Shown piece by piece: positions 1 through 7,569 of a stretch of 44,587 nt of DNA. The translations under genes and the position numbers were made by a program. The notes beneath the pieces are model-generated. The model saw nothing but the letters and a program-made list of their open reading frames with translations. It was not told where the DNA came from and made no database searches. Numbering within the stretch: the stretch's first letter is position 1; each line of letters starts with the position of its first letter. The DNA comes from Clostridia bacterium (GTDB lineage: Bacteria > Bacillota > Clostridia > UMGS1840 > HGM11507), in NCBI GenBank assembly GCA_017554615.1, contig JAFZHY010000010.1, positions 1 to 44,587 on the forward strand. Reading direction: 5' to 3'.

Positions 1-26
1 AAAATTTCTTGTTTTAAAACTCTTCG

Positions 27-155
27 ACCTTAAACGCAGGAAAATTTTTAAGATTTTTAATGCGAAGGACGAAGTCAGGCTGACGCCTTACGAGGACGAC
101 AAATTAAAAAGATTGGAATTTAACAAGTTTAAGGCATATTGTGTTCAAGTACTAC
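27..155 (+). ncRNA. Possible structured leader or dispersed hairpin element upstream of acpP
   Basis: The segment folds on paper as one long imperfect hairpin. CCTTAAAC near 27-35 pairs with GTTTAAGG near 148-155. The AT-rich arms around 40-61 and 102-121 pair with mismatches. A central 7-bp stem with one mismatch (GTCAGGC/GCCTTAC, loop TGAC) is flanked on both sides by GGACGA. The duplicated GGACGA around a central stem looks more like RNA than spacer. The frame 2-172 is also open, so this could instead be the 3' end of a gene that begins outside the window. I do not recognise a named RNA family. Confidence 0.3.
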
Positions 156-188
156 TGCATTATGGTAAATAATTACGGGGGTGAAATT

Positions 189-413
189 ATGACAGAAAGA
201 GTTAAAGAACTTATTGCCGAACAGTTAGGATTACAACCTGAAGACATCAGACCTGAATGTTCACTTACTGACGATCTTGGCGCAGATTCACTGGATTTGG
301 TTGAACTTCTTATGGCTTTCTCCGATGAATTCGATATAGAAATTGATGATGACCAGGCAGAAAATATTGTTACAGTCAGTGATATTTTAGATGCATTAAG
401 AGAAAACGAATAA
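189..413 (+). CDS. acpP: Acyl carrier protein
   Basis: A 74-residue acidic protein that carries acyl chains on a phosphopantetheine arm during type II fatty acid synthesis in the cytoplasm. The attachment motif [10 protein letters not shown] is intact, with the serine near residue 37. Length and the acidic C-terminal helix are normal for the family. I chose the ATG at 189 because GGGGGTGAA lies 5-6 bases upstream; the GTG at 141 would add 16 residues unlike any ACP. It is followed directly by a rho-independent terminator. The next gene, on the other strand, is an acyl-ACP thioesterase, whose substrate is the loaded form of this protein. Confidence 0.96.
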   Translation: MTERVKELIAEQLGLQPEDIRPECSLTDDLGADSLDLVELLMAFSDEFDIEIDDDQAENIVTVSDILDALRENE

Positions 414-423
414 TACTACATAT

Positions 424-457
424 AAAAAAACCTGAGTTTTTATCTCAGGTTTTTTTA
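424..457 (+). terminator. Rho-independent terminator after acpP
   Basis: AAAAAAACCTGAG pairs with CTCAGGTTTTTTT around the loop TTTTAT, and a T-run follows. It begins ten bases after the acpP stop codon. The A-run on the other side means it could also work for the thioesterase operon arriving on the minus strand. Confidence 0.85.
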
Positions 458-602
458 TTGTAGAGAAAAACAACAAGGTTCTTAGAAAAACTCGAACTTT
501 AAGTTCGATAGTTTTTCGTGAGGTTCTTATTGTAGAGAAGCACAACAAGGTTCTTAGAAAATCTTAAGCCTTTGGCTTTTAGATTTTCGTGAGGTCCTTA
601 TT
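455..602. repeat. Two tandem copies of a 72-bp hairpin repeat
   Basis: Two units follow each other with a 72-base period (AACAAGG at 472 and 544). Each reads AACAAGGTTCTTAGAAAA, then a hairpin, then TTTTCGTGAGG-TTCTTAT or a one-base variant. The ends are nearly identical between units, but the hairpin stems differ in sequence (CGAACTT/AAGTTCG in the first, AAGCC/GGCTT in the second) while both remain self-complementary. A third copy lies at 19243-19300 on the other strand. AGGTTCTTA occurs on both sides of each hairpin as a direct repeat. The element lies just past the thioesterase stop and could help end that transcript. Confidence 0.75.
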
Positions 603-1308
603 ACTTATATATAACTTTTGCAAGAAAATGTTTTTTTAAATTACTCTCTCCCTTTATAAGATATTCTTTGTCATTTTTACATAAGAATATTTCAACACTG
701 TCATCAGGCATAATTTCCTGAATATAGTCTATCTGAAGAAGGTCTATCTCCCCTGTAAACCCACCAAGAGCATCTTTTATAAATGTTGTATAATGCTTAT
801 TGTTTACATGAGAGTTTGAATCGATATGGTTTTTATTTATAGTTACAGAGTATACTTTTTCCATTATAGAAGTTTCTCTTAATCTTGGTATTTTTTTGCC
901 AAAATTAAGTTCCTTTGAAAACTCCATTTCGGGAAATACCCTCTCCCCTATTTTTAACTTTCGATCATCACGCGATATTGTAAGCCAGTTGGCACTGCCC
1001 ATAATAAGAGTTTCGCCTAAACTATCTAAAATTAAATATTCTCTTAAAAATCCTATTCCTGACGGTTCTATGGGCCATGTTTTTAAAACTACTCTGTCTT
1101 CTGGCTTAGGGTTTTTTATAACCTTATACTTTATCTGCGAGATAACCCAGAAAAGATTTTTTTCGCTCATAGTTTTCTCCCCTACGCCGAGCAGTTCTCC
1201 GTGAGTAGCTGCGCCATTTTCAAAAATATCAAGCACTTTAAAGGGCAAAAGATTTCCATAAAGGTCAAAATCTTTTTCTTCTAATAAAAATTCTTTAATG
1301 TAATACAT
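601..1308 (-). CDS. Acyl-ACP thioesterase (FatA-like)
   Basis: A 235-residue double hot-dog protein expected to hydrolyse acyl-ACP and release free fatty acids. The second hot-dog holds the family active-site signature DSNSHVNNKHY (Asn-x-His-Val-Asn-Asn-x-x-Tyr) near residues 162-172. The first half has the expected RVVLKTWP strand followed by a GIGFLREY stretch. Length matches bacterial acyl-ACP thioesterases. It is the last gene of the DUF6062-ogg-DAHP synthase operon, one base after the DAHP synthase stop, and it converges on acpP. Chain-length preference cannot be read from the sequence. Confidence 0.88.
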   Translation of the reverse strand: MYYIKEFLLEEKDFDLYGNLLPFKVLDIFENGAATHGELLGVGEKTMSEKNLFWVISQIKYKVIKNPKPEDRVVLKTWPIEPSGIGFLREYLILDSLGETLIMGSANWLTISRDDRKLKIGERVFPEMEFSKELNFGKKIPRLRETSIMEKVYSVTINKNHIDSNSHVNNKHYTTFIKDALGGFTGEIDLLQIDYIQEIMPDDSVEIFLCKNDKEYLIKGESNLKKHFLAKVIYK

Positions 1309-1309
1309 T

Positions 1310-2341
1310 TTATCCTCTTATTTCTGCAATATCTAAAATTAAACGCTCAGTTTTTTCCCAGCCCAGACAAGGGTCGGTAATAGATTTTCCGTAGATACCC
1401 TCGCCTATTTTCTGAGCACCGTCTTCTATATAACTTTCAATCATAAACCCTTTTATAAGTTTATTTATCTTCTTACTTTCTTTGCAAAAAGTAAGCACAT
1501 CTTTTGCTATTCTTATCTGCTCAAGATATTTTTTCCCTGAATTGGAATGGTTGGTATCTATTATTACTGCCGGGTTTTTAAGACCGGATTTTTCATATAC
1601 TTTGCTTAAATATGACAAGTCGGAAAAAGTATAGTTAGGTACCGGCTCTTTGTTTTTATTAACATATCCTCTAAGAATCGCGTGGGCGTATGGGTTTCCA
1701 TCAGTATTTACTTCATAGCCCCTGTAAATAAATGTATGTTTATGCTGAGCAAAATTAACAGAATTCATCATAACCGTTAAATCTCCGTTGGTTGGGTTTT
1801 TCATACCCACAGGAATATCAAGTCCGCTTGAGGTTAAACGGTGCTGTTGATTTTCTACTGAACGCGCCCCCACTGCAACATAGCATAAAAGGTCGTTTAA
1901 ATAACTGTCATTCTCAGGATATAACATTTCGTCTGCACAAGAAAAGCCTGTTTGGCTTAATACTCTTAAATGCAGTTGTCTTGTTGCTATTAACCCTTTA
2001 TACATATCAGGCTTTTCAACAGGATCGGGTTGATGAAGCATACCCATATAACCGTCGGCTGTTGTACGGGGTTTATTTGAATAAAGTCTTGGTATTATAA
2101 AAATATTATCCCTTACTTTTTCCTGAACTTTTCTAAGCCTTAAAATATAGTCGATAACACTGTCTTCATTATCGGCAGAGCAAGGGCCTATGATAAGAAT
2201 AAGTTTATCTGACTTACCCAAAAAGATATTTTTTAATTCTTCCCCTCTTTTTTCAACTGTTTTTTTAAGTTCTTCCGATAAGGGATAAAGTGTTTTAACC
2301 TCATCAGGAGAAGGTAGTTTTCTTACAATATTTATACCCAC
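1310..2341 (-). CDS. 3-deoxy-7-phosphoheptulonate (DAHP) synthase, class I
   Basis: A 343-residue enzyme that joins phosphoenolpyruvate and erythrose 4-phosphate in the first step of the shikimate pathway. Family signatures include IIGPCSADN near residue 50, IPRLYSNKPRTTADGYMG near 83-100, the substrate-loop GARSVENQQHR near 156-166 and IIDTNHSNSGKKY near 260. These match the AroG/AroF/AroH class rather than plant-type class II or the short type I-beta enzymes. The effector amino acid cannot be told by eye, so I give no AroF/G/H letter. It sits between ogg and the thioesterase with spacings of 16 and 1 bases, in one operon. Confidence 0.93.
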   Translation of the reverse strand: MGINIVRKLPSPDEVKTLYPLSEELKKTVEKRGEELKNIFLGKSDKLILIIGPCSADNEDSVIDYILRLRKVQEKVRDNIFIIPRLYSNKPRTTADGYMGMLHQPDPVEKPDMYKGLIATRQLHLRVLSQTGFSCADEMLYPENDSYLNDLLCYVAVGARSVENQQHRLTSSGLDIPVGMKNPTNGDLTVMMNSVNFAQHKHTFIYRGYEVNTDGNPYAHAILRGYVNKNKEPVPNYTFSDLSYLSKVYEKSGLKNPAVIIDTNHSNSGKKYLEQIRIAKDVLTFCKESKKINKLIKGFMIESYIEDGAQKIGEGIYGKSITDPCLGWEKTERLILDIAEIRG

Positions 2342-2357
2342 TTAAATAAAACCTCTT

Positions 2358-3209
2358 TCACTTGTTATTTCGTATATAATAAAAAATGTATTGTTGAGCA
2401 AACCCTGAATAACTGCCAAAATTTAACCTGCTGTAATTGGGAATTTCCTTTTCTTTTACATTATAAAGCCCTTCCATAGCCTTTTTTATCCAGGTGTCTA
2501 CCGGAAATGCCTCAAACTTGTTTAAGGAAAATAAAAGTACACAGTCGGCAACCTTATCCCCCACTCCGCTTATGGTCTTTAAAATTTTTTTGGCTTCAGT
2601 ATATGGCATATTAAAAAGTTTATCTTCATCAATCTCTTTAGAGTTGACCTTTTTAATTGCGTCTATTATATATTTATCACGATAGCCGATTTTTAAAGGA
2701 GCAAGGTCTGAAACTGTAAGGTTTAAGAGCATATCAGGTGTTGGAAAAGTGTAATATTTCTTACCATTTAATTCCTCTTCTTTGCCAAAAAGAGTGCAAA
2801 ACATTTCCACCGTTTTTTTAATTTTGGGTATACTGTTTTGCTGTGAGATAATAAAAGAAATAAGGCACTCAAAAAAGTCCTGCTTTAAAATTCTTATACC
2901 TCTGCCAAAATCAATGGCTTTTTTAATTATCTCATCCTGACTAAGTTCGTTTTTTATTTTAGTATAGTCCCTTTCTAAATCTAAAAAGTCAACCCACTTT
3001 TCTAAAAACTCGCTTTTTTTAAGATTAGTGATAACTATATCTTTATCTTCTTTATAAAGTTCCACTGCTCTCCCAAATGCAACGCCTTCAAAATGGTCTT
3101 TTTCTATCATATTAAAACGAAAACTCTGGCCGCAGTCAAAGGTGTGGCTTAAGGAAAAATCATTAACATTTTTTATGACTACTCTGTCATCTAAAAAAAC
3201 ATATTCCAC
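2358..3209 (-). CDS. ogg: 8-oxoguanine DNA glycosylase/lyase
   Basis: This repair enzyme excises 8-oxoguanine and nicks the abasic site. The helix-hairpin-helix and catalytic region reads ISGVGDKVADC followed by FPVDTW: lysine 219 of GVGDK is the Schiff-base nucleophile and aspartate 238 of PVD is the catalytic acid (numbered from the start chosen here). The N-terminal part with FDCGQSFRF matches the OGG1-type N-domain. I place the start at GTG 3209 because GGAGG lies nine bases upstream and the upstream gene stops one base earlier (3211). An ATG at 3218 lies too close to that site, and the in-frame codon at 3245 would overlap the upstream gene. Confidence 0.9.
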   Translation of the reverse strand: MEYVFLDDRVVIKNVNDFSLSHTFDCGQSFRFNMIEKDHFEGVAFGRAVELYKEDKDIVITNLKKSEFLEKWVDFLDLERDYTKIKNELSQDEIIKKAIDFGRGIRILKQDFFECLISFIISQQNSIPKIKKTVEMFCTLFGKEEELNGKKYYTFPTPDMLLNLTVSDLAPLKIGYRDKYIIDAIKKVNSKEIDEDKLFNMPYTEAKKILKTISGVGDKVADCVLLFSLNKFEAFPVDTWIKKAMEGLYNVKEKEIPNYSRLNFGSYSGFAQQYIFYYIRNNK

Positions 3210-3210
3210 C

Positions 3211-3948
3211 TTACACATCCTCCAGTTTTTTTGACGGTTTTTCAAATTCCCCGTTTAAAAATTGACTCGCCCTAAGAACTGTATCGCCAGGTGCTATGCA
3301 AGGTTTACCTGCGTTTTTATAATCAAAACTTTCTATAAAGGTTTTTATATCTGATTCGTATTTTTCAAATTTCTTCATCTGCACAGAATGTAGAATTTCG
3401 CCGATTTTTAAAAAATCTTTTTTAGATAATTTTTTCACACACGAATCTATAATCTTTTCATAATGAGGCATACAGAAACCGTCGCAGTTTTTAACTTTTT
3501 CTAAAAATTCTTTATCCTTTAGCATATCGACAAAGGTATCGACATATCGTAAAAAATGACGGTTGATTTTACTGCATATTGCACACTCTGAGTTTAGTTC
3601 TTTAAGTTCTTTAGCATATTCTTCTCTTTTATCATCACTTTTTTTAAATAAAGGTTTTTTATCCTTCATTTTAAAGTCAAATTTTAAAGTGTCTTTAACT
3701 TTTTCAAAATGAGATTCGATAACCAAAGAAAGAGCCAATGCTTTCGGAAGAGCGTTCACTTTATGCATATGACGCTCACAAAAACCTTTTTCATTGGTAA
3801 CTGCACGGTAATCAGGCTCCATCATTGCAGGGCCTAAAGCATATTTTACTTCTTCTTCCTCAAGCCTTTTAAAAAGAGAGCAAAAAGGACAAAAGCACTC
3901 CTTAATAAACACTTCATTAACAGGAATTGTATATATCGTTTCTTTCAT
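3211..3948 (-). CDS. DUF6062-type cysteine-motif protein
   Basis: A 245-residue soluble protein of a Clostridia-specific family that I recall as DUF6062; its function is unknown. It has paired Cys/His clusters that look like metal sites: CFCPFC near residue 18, CERHMH near 57, CAICSKINRH near 123 and FCMPHY near 158. The repeat of a CxxC followed by a Cys/His pair suggests two similar halves, each binding a metal. The ATG at 3948 is preceded by AAGGTGG; the upstream GTG overlaps that site and is rejected. It is the first gene of the ogg/DAHP synthase/thioesterase operon. The family name is from memory. Confidence 0.75.
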   Translation of the reverse strand: MKETIYTIPVNEVFIKECFCPFCSLFKRLEEEEVKYALGPAMMEPDYRAVTNEKGFCERHMHKVNALPKALALSLVIESHFEKVKDTLKFDFKMKDKKPLFKKSDDKREEYAKELKELNSECAICSKINRHFLRYVDTFVDMLKDKEFLEKVKNCDGFCMPHYEKIIDSCVKKLSKKDFLKIGEILHSVQMKKFEKYESDIKTFIESFDYKNAGKPCIAPGDTVLRASQFLNGEFEKPSKKLEDV

Positions 3949-3984
3949 TAAAACCACCTTAAATTACGCATAATTACTAAGTAT

Positions 3985-4013
3985 ATTATACTTTAGAAGA
4001 AAGAAAAAAACAA
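3985..4013 (-). promoter_or_regulatory. Sigma-A promoter of the DUF6062-ogg operon
   Basis: On the minus strand TTGTTT (4008-4013) and TATAAT (3985-3990) are separated by 17 bases. It points at the gene starting at 3948 and drives four closely spaced genes. Confidence 0.7.
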
Positions 4014-4020
4014 TATTAAA

Positions 4021-4049
4021 TTGAAGTTTTGTAACTTTTGGTATATAAT
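4021..4049 (+). promoter_or_regulatory. Sigma-A promoter of the radical SAM gene
   Basis: TTGAAG (4021-4026) and TATAAT (4044-4049) are separated by exactly 17 bases, 22 bases before the chosen start codon. It is back to back with the divergent promoter at 3985-4013. Confidence 0.75.
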
Positions 4050-4070
4050 TAGTGCGAGGGGATGAAATGT

Positions 4071-4925
4071 ATGAGTTTTAAAAGAGTATATATAGAAATA
4101 ACAAATGTGTGCAATCTTAACTGCAGTTTTTGCTCACCAAGCACAAAACCTAAAAGGCATATGTCAATACCTGAAATTGAGCATATTTTAAAAGACTTAA
4201 GTTTTAAAGATGCTCATATCTACCCTCACATTAAAGGCGAACCTCTTATGCATCCCAAGTTCAAGGAATTTATAGGGCTTATAGATAAGTATAATTATAA
4301 TTTAAATATTACGACAAATGGTGTATTTATCAGAAAATACAAAGATTTGCTCTTAAAATATGCAAGACAGGTAAATATATCTGTTCACGCTCTTTTAGAC
4401 GGGCAGATAAAGGATAAAGAAACCTACATAAAAGATATTATAGATTTCGGGCTTTGTGCAAAACAAAAAGGTACGCCGAACGTAAGTTACAGATTATGGC
4501 TTGAAGAAAAAGACAAGGCATTTAGCGACGAAAGTTATGAAATTTTAAAGATTCTTGGCAATGCTTTTAATACGGAAATTACAAGAAACATTGAAAAAGG
4601 AAGAAATGCAGTTAAACTTGCAGATAATATTTATATAAGCCTTATGAATAAGTTTACATGGCCGACACTTTCGAAAGATAATGAGAGGAAATTCGGCAAC
4701 TGCTTAGGCGGAAAAGATATGATAGGAATTTTATCGGACGGAACGGTTGTTCCCTGCTGTCTTGACAGTTTAGGGATAATAAATCTTGGAAATATATTTA
4801 CAGATAATATTTCAGATATACTAAAGAGCGAAAGATTTATAAATCTCGTTGACGGGTTTTCGGGAAAGACAATATCGGAAAATCTTTGTAAAAAATGTAC
4901 ATTTTACGATACAAGAAAAAAATAA
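4071..4925 (+). CDS. Radical SAM/SPASM-type protein
   Basis: A 284-residue enzyme with the radical SAM iron-sulfur motif TNVCNLNCSFC (Cys14, Cys18, Cys21). A C-terminal cysteine set follows (FGNCLGG, then VVPCCLD, then NLCKKC), typical of SPASM/twitch auxiliary clusters. FGNCLGGKDMIGILSDGTVVPCC is the usual layout in peptide-modifying and anaerobic maturase members. The ATG at 4071 is taken as start because GAGGGG is nine bases upstream; the in-frame ATG at 4062 overlaps that site. No precursor peptide, carrier or sulfatase gene is adjacent, so the substrate is unknown. It is a single-gene unit with its own promoter and terminator. Confidence 0.85.
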   Translation: MSFKRVYIEITNVCNLNCSFCSPSTKPKRHMSIPEIEHILKDLSFKDAHIYPHIKGEPLMHPKFKEFIGLIDKYNYNLNITTNGVFIRKYKDLLLKYARQVNISVHALLDGQIKDKETYIKDIIDFGLCAKQKGTPNVSYRLWLEEKDKAFSDESYEILKILGNAFNTEITRNIEKGRNAVKLADNIYISLMNKFTWPTLSKDNERKFGNCLGGKDMIGILSDGTVVPCCLDSLGIINLGNIFTDNISDILKSERFINLVDGFSGKTISENLCKKCTFYDTRKK

Positions 4926-4952
4926 CAGTGCAAAAACACTGTTATTTTTTTA
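4921..4952. terminator. Terminator between radical SAM gene and mscL
   Basis: A perfect 10-bp stem (AATAACAGTG / CACTGTTATT) with loop CAAAAA is followed by a T-run on the plus strand. It overlaps the radical SAM stop codon and lies 5 bases beyond the end of mscL, so it can serve both strands. Confidence 0.85.
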
Positions 4953-4956
4953 TGTA

Positions 4957-5346
4957 TTATTTTTTAAGTAAATCTCTGATTTCAGTAAGAAGTTTAATAT
5001 CTTCAGGAATTTCAGGTTCTTTAACTTCTTCTTTAACTTCTTCTTTTGGCTGTCTTTTTAATTTTGCTATAAATTTAATAAGCAGGAATAAAACGAAAGC
5101 AGTAATAAGGAAGTTAAATACCGCCTGAATAAGAAGTCCGTACGCAATAGATGTTTCCCCCACTGTAAATGCTAAAGACGAAAAGTCCTTGCCACCCATA
5201 AGAAACCCTATAAACGGCATAAAGATATCTTTTACCAGTGAATTGGTAATAGCGTTAAACGCAGTGCCTATCATTAAACCTATTGCAAGTTCAATCATAT
5301 TGCCTTTTACTGCAAATTCTTTGAATTCTCTTAAAAACTTTTTCAT
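4957..5346 (-). CDS. mscL: Large-conductance mechanosensitive channel
   Basis: A 129-residue membrane protein that opens a wide pore under membrane tension and protects the cell from osmotic downshock. It has the short N-terminal helix, the first membrane segment with the constriction-forming stretch ELAIGLMIGTAF, a periplasmic-type loop, the second membrane segment (residues about 66-92) and a charged C-terminal helix rich in Lys and Glu. Length is normal. AGGGG lies upstream of the ATG. It follows dacF by 32 bases on the same strand and is probably cotranscribed with it. Confidence 0.95.
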   Translation of the reverse strand: MKKFLREFKEFAVKGNMIELAIGLMIGTAFNAITNSLVKDIFMPFIGFLMGGKDFSSLAFTVGETSIAYGLLIQAVFNFLITAFVLFLLIKFIAKLKRQPKEEVKEEVKEPEIPEDIKLLTEIRDLLKK

Positions 5347-5378
5347 TTTTTTCTACCCCTTTTTCTTTAGTTTATATT

Positions 5379-6533
5379 TTATTTAATTCCAAGCCAATAT
5401 TCAAAATAAAGTTTTAAAATATGTAATAAGTTTCTTTTATTAACTTTAGAGTCAGATACAAGTTCTACCTCGCCCATAACGGTATCCCCTTTTTTAACAC
5501 GCATTACACCTAATTTATGCCCTTTTTCAAACGGTGCTTTTATGGACTCTGCAATGTCAATTTCGGTAGTAAACTCGCCCTTTACATTCTTTATATCAAA
5601 AATAGCGCAATCATTTTTTGCAACAGCGTTAACTGTTTCCTTATTCCCTTTTATAACAGGGATAGTTTTAATAACATCGCCCTTATTTATCATTTCTTTA
5701 AATGTAAAATTTTTAAAACCGTAGTCAAATAAAATTTTTGCTTCATCAAATCTTAAATCTGAATTCTGTGCACCTAAAATAACAGTTACAAGCCCCACTT
5801 TATCTCTTTCGGCAGTAGCAGAAAGGCAATGAAGCGCACTGTCTGTATACCCTGTTTTAAGACCTGTTGCCCCCTGATAGCCGATAGTAGGTGCAGGAGA
5901 CATAAGTTTATTGGTGTTTGATAAAAGAAGCTCTCCTCCTCTTAAAGAGTCCATCCAGATAGTTGTATATTTTTTTATGTCAGGATGGTTTTTCATAAGT
6001 TCTCTTGACATTAATGCAACATCTCGTGCAGTAGAATACTGATTATCTTCAGGAAGACCATTGGAATTTCTAAACATTGTATTATTCATTCCAAGTTCTT
6101 TTGCTCTTACATTCATTCTTTCAACAAAGGCTTCTTCACTGCCTGAAACGTGTTCTGCTATTGCAACTGCTGCGTCATTGCCTGAATTTATCATAAGCCC
6201 TTTTAGCATATCATCAACGCTCATTTGTTCTCCCACTTTTAAAAAAAGCTGAGAGCCTCCCATTGATTCAGCATATTCGCTTGTTGTAATCATATCGGTA
6301 TATTTTATGTTCCCTTTATCTATCTCTTCCATAAGTAAAAGCGCTGTCATAATCTTTGTAACCGATGCAATTTCGCACTTAAAATCTGCATTTTTTTCGT
6401 AAAGCACCTTACCTGTAGCCTGGTCCATCATTATTATACTGCCTGACTCAAGATTGGAAATATCTTTGGAAAAAACACTTACCCAGTTAAAAATAAGCGT
6501 AAAAATAACAAGTGTGCAAATAATTTTTTTCAT
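5379..6533 (-). CDS. dacF: D-alanyl-D-alanine carboxypeptidase (penicillin-binding protein 5 type)
   Basis: A 384-residue exported peptidase that removes the terminal D-Ala from peptidoglycan stem peptides. An N-terminal signal peptide (residues 1-22) precedes the three active-site motifs: SVTK (Ser57-Lys60), SGN (Ser117-Asn119) and KTG (226-228). A C-terminal PBP5-type beta domain follows (about 270-355), and the end (LLHILKLYFEYWLG) is an amphipathic membrane anchor. The motif before Ser57 is EIA rather than the common PAS. TAGGAG precedes the ATG, and the gene lies 17 bases after xerD. The order spoIIM-xerD-dacF is the reason for using the name dacF. Confidence 0.9.
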   Translation of the reverse strand: MKKIICTLVIFTLIFNWVSVFSKDISNLESGSIIMMDQATGKVLYEKNADFKCEIASVTKIMTALLLMEEIDKGNIKYTDMITTSEYAESMGGSQLFLKVGEQMSVDDMLKGLMINSGNDAAVAIAEHVSGSEEAFVERMNVRAKELGMNNTMFRNSNGLPEDNQYSTARDVALMSRELMKNHPDIKKYTTIWMDSLRGGELLLSNTNKLMSPAPTIGYQGATGLKTGYTDSALHCLSATAERDKVGLVTVILGAQNSDLRFDEAKILFDYGFKNFTFKEMINKGDVIKTIPVIKGNKETVNAVAKNDCAIFDIKNVKGEFTTEIDIAESIKAPFEKGHKLGVMRVKKGDTVMGEVELVSDSKVNKRNLLHILKLYFEYWLGIK

Positions 6534-6550
6534 ATTTTAAATCTCCTAAT

Positions 6551-7426
6551 CTATCTTGCTTTTGGGTGGGCATTTTTATATATCTGCGTAATTCTCGAAT
6601 TGGTAAAATTATTGTAAATCTGAGTGGTTGAAATGTCCGCATGGCCTAACATCTCCTGAATAGATTTTAAATCTGCTCCGTTCTGAATAAGGTGGGCAGC
6701 AAAAGAATGGCGAAGAGTATTAGGCGTAATCTCTTTTTTGATTTTCGCTCTTTTCGCATATTCTTTTATAATCTTCCAGAACCCCTGCCTTGAAATAGGG
6801 TTCCCCTCACTGTTTATAAAAATAAATTTACCCTTTTTAAATAATTCCTTATAGGTTTTAAGATAAACCTTCAGGATATCTATTGCCTCATCGTGAAGAG
6901 GAATAATTCTTTTAGTTCCCTTTTTATCGCAGGAGATATACCCCATTTTAACATTTATGTTTTCACTCTTTAAGCCTATAAGTTCAGAAACTCTTATCCC
7001 TGTTGCATATAACACTTCAAGCATGGCTTTATCTCTTAACCCTTTAAAAGAGTTTATATCCGGCTGGGAAAACAGTTTATCAATCTCTTTGCCTGTAAGT
7101 ATGCCGGGAATTTTTCTTATATTTTTTTCATACTTTAATTCTTCGGCAGGATTTTTCGATATAACCGATGTATTATGTAAATATAAGTAGAACGCTCTTA
7201 AAGAAGCAACATTTCTTGAAATTGTAGATGTTGCCTTACCAATTTTCTTAAGATGCTCTATATACTCTAAAACTGTTTCTTTGCTTACCTTTGTATATTG
7301 TATTTTTATAACATCAAGATATTCAAAATATAACCTTAAGTCTCTTTTATAAGACATAAGCGTATTTTCACTTAAACTTTTTTCCTCATACAGATATTTT
7401 GCAAATGAGGTAAGAACCTTTTCCAT
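6551..7426 (-). CDS. xerD: Tyrosine recombinase XerD-like
   Basis: A 291-residue site-specific recombinase that, with XerC or alone, resolves chromosome dimers at dif. The N-terminal SAM-like DNA-binding domain covers about residues 1-90 and the catalytic domain about 105-285. Visible catalytic residues are Arg145 (ATGIRVSEL), Lys169, Arg239, His262 (LGHADIS) and the nucleophile Tyr271 (TTQIYNNF). The usual His of HxxR is Asn236 here (TPNTLRHSF instead of TPHTLRHSF), one base away from His. Its place between spoIIM and dacF is the standard clostridial and bacillar position of xerD (ripX). It has its own promoter at 7495-7523. Confidence 0.9.
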   Translation of the reverse strand: MEKVLTSFAKYLYEEKSLSENTLMSYKRDLRLYFEYLDVIKIQYTKVSKETVLEYIEHLKKIGKATSTISRNVASLRAFYLYLHNTSVISKNPAEELKYEKNIRKIPGILTGKEIDKLFSQPDINSFKGLRDKAMLEVLYATGIRVSELIGLKSENINVKMGYISCDKKGTKRIIPLHDEAIDILKVYLKTYKELFKKGKFIFINSEGNPISRQGFWKIIKEYAKRAKIKKEITPNTLRHSFAAHLIQNGADLKSIQEMLGHADISTTQIYNNFTNSRITQIYKNAHPKAR

Positions 7427-7494
7427 TGTTAACCCTCTTTTATTACTGATTTATAAGTGTAAACCCTTTTTAAATACAAACCGCAAGTTCCTTT

Positions 7495-7523
7495 ATTTTA
7501 TGACAATTTCGGTCATTTGTCAA
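7495..7523 (-). promoter_or_regulatory. Sigma-A promoter of xerD-dacF-mscL, with inverted repeat
   Basis: Minus-strand TTGACA (7518-7523), a 17-base spacer and TAAAAT (7495-7500). The stretch from the -35 into the spacer holds the inverted repeat TGACAA...TTGTCA (7501-7522), placed where a repressor would block polymerase. The regulator is unknown. Confidence 0.75.
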
Positions 7524-7569
7524 GTTATTATGTAAACTATTTTGTAAAAAACATATACTTTTTTAAAAT

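Noticed and set aside
455..602. CRISPR array
   Set aside because: There are only two units, and each unit is hairpin-cored with fixed outer ends rather than a fixed repeat with unique spacers. No cas genes are present.
896..1204. Plus-strand frame opposite the thioesterase
   Set aside because: Antisense shadow of a well-supported gene, with a Ser/Pro-rich composition typical of such shadows.
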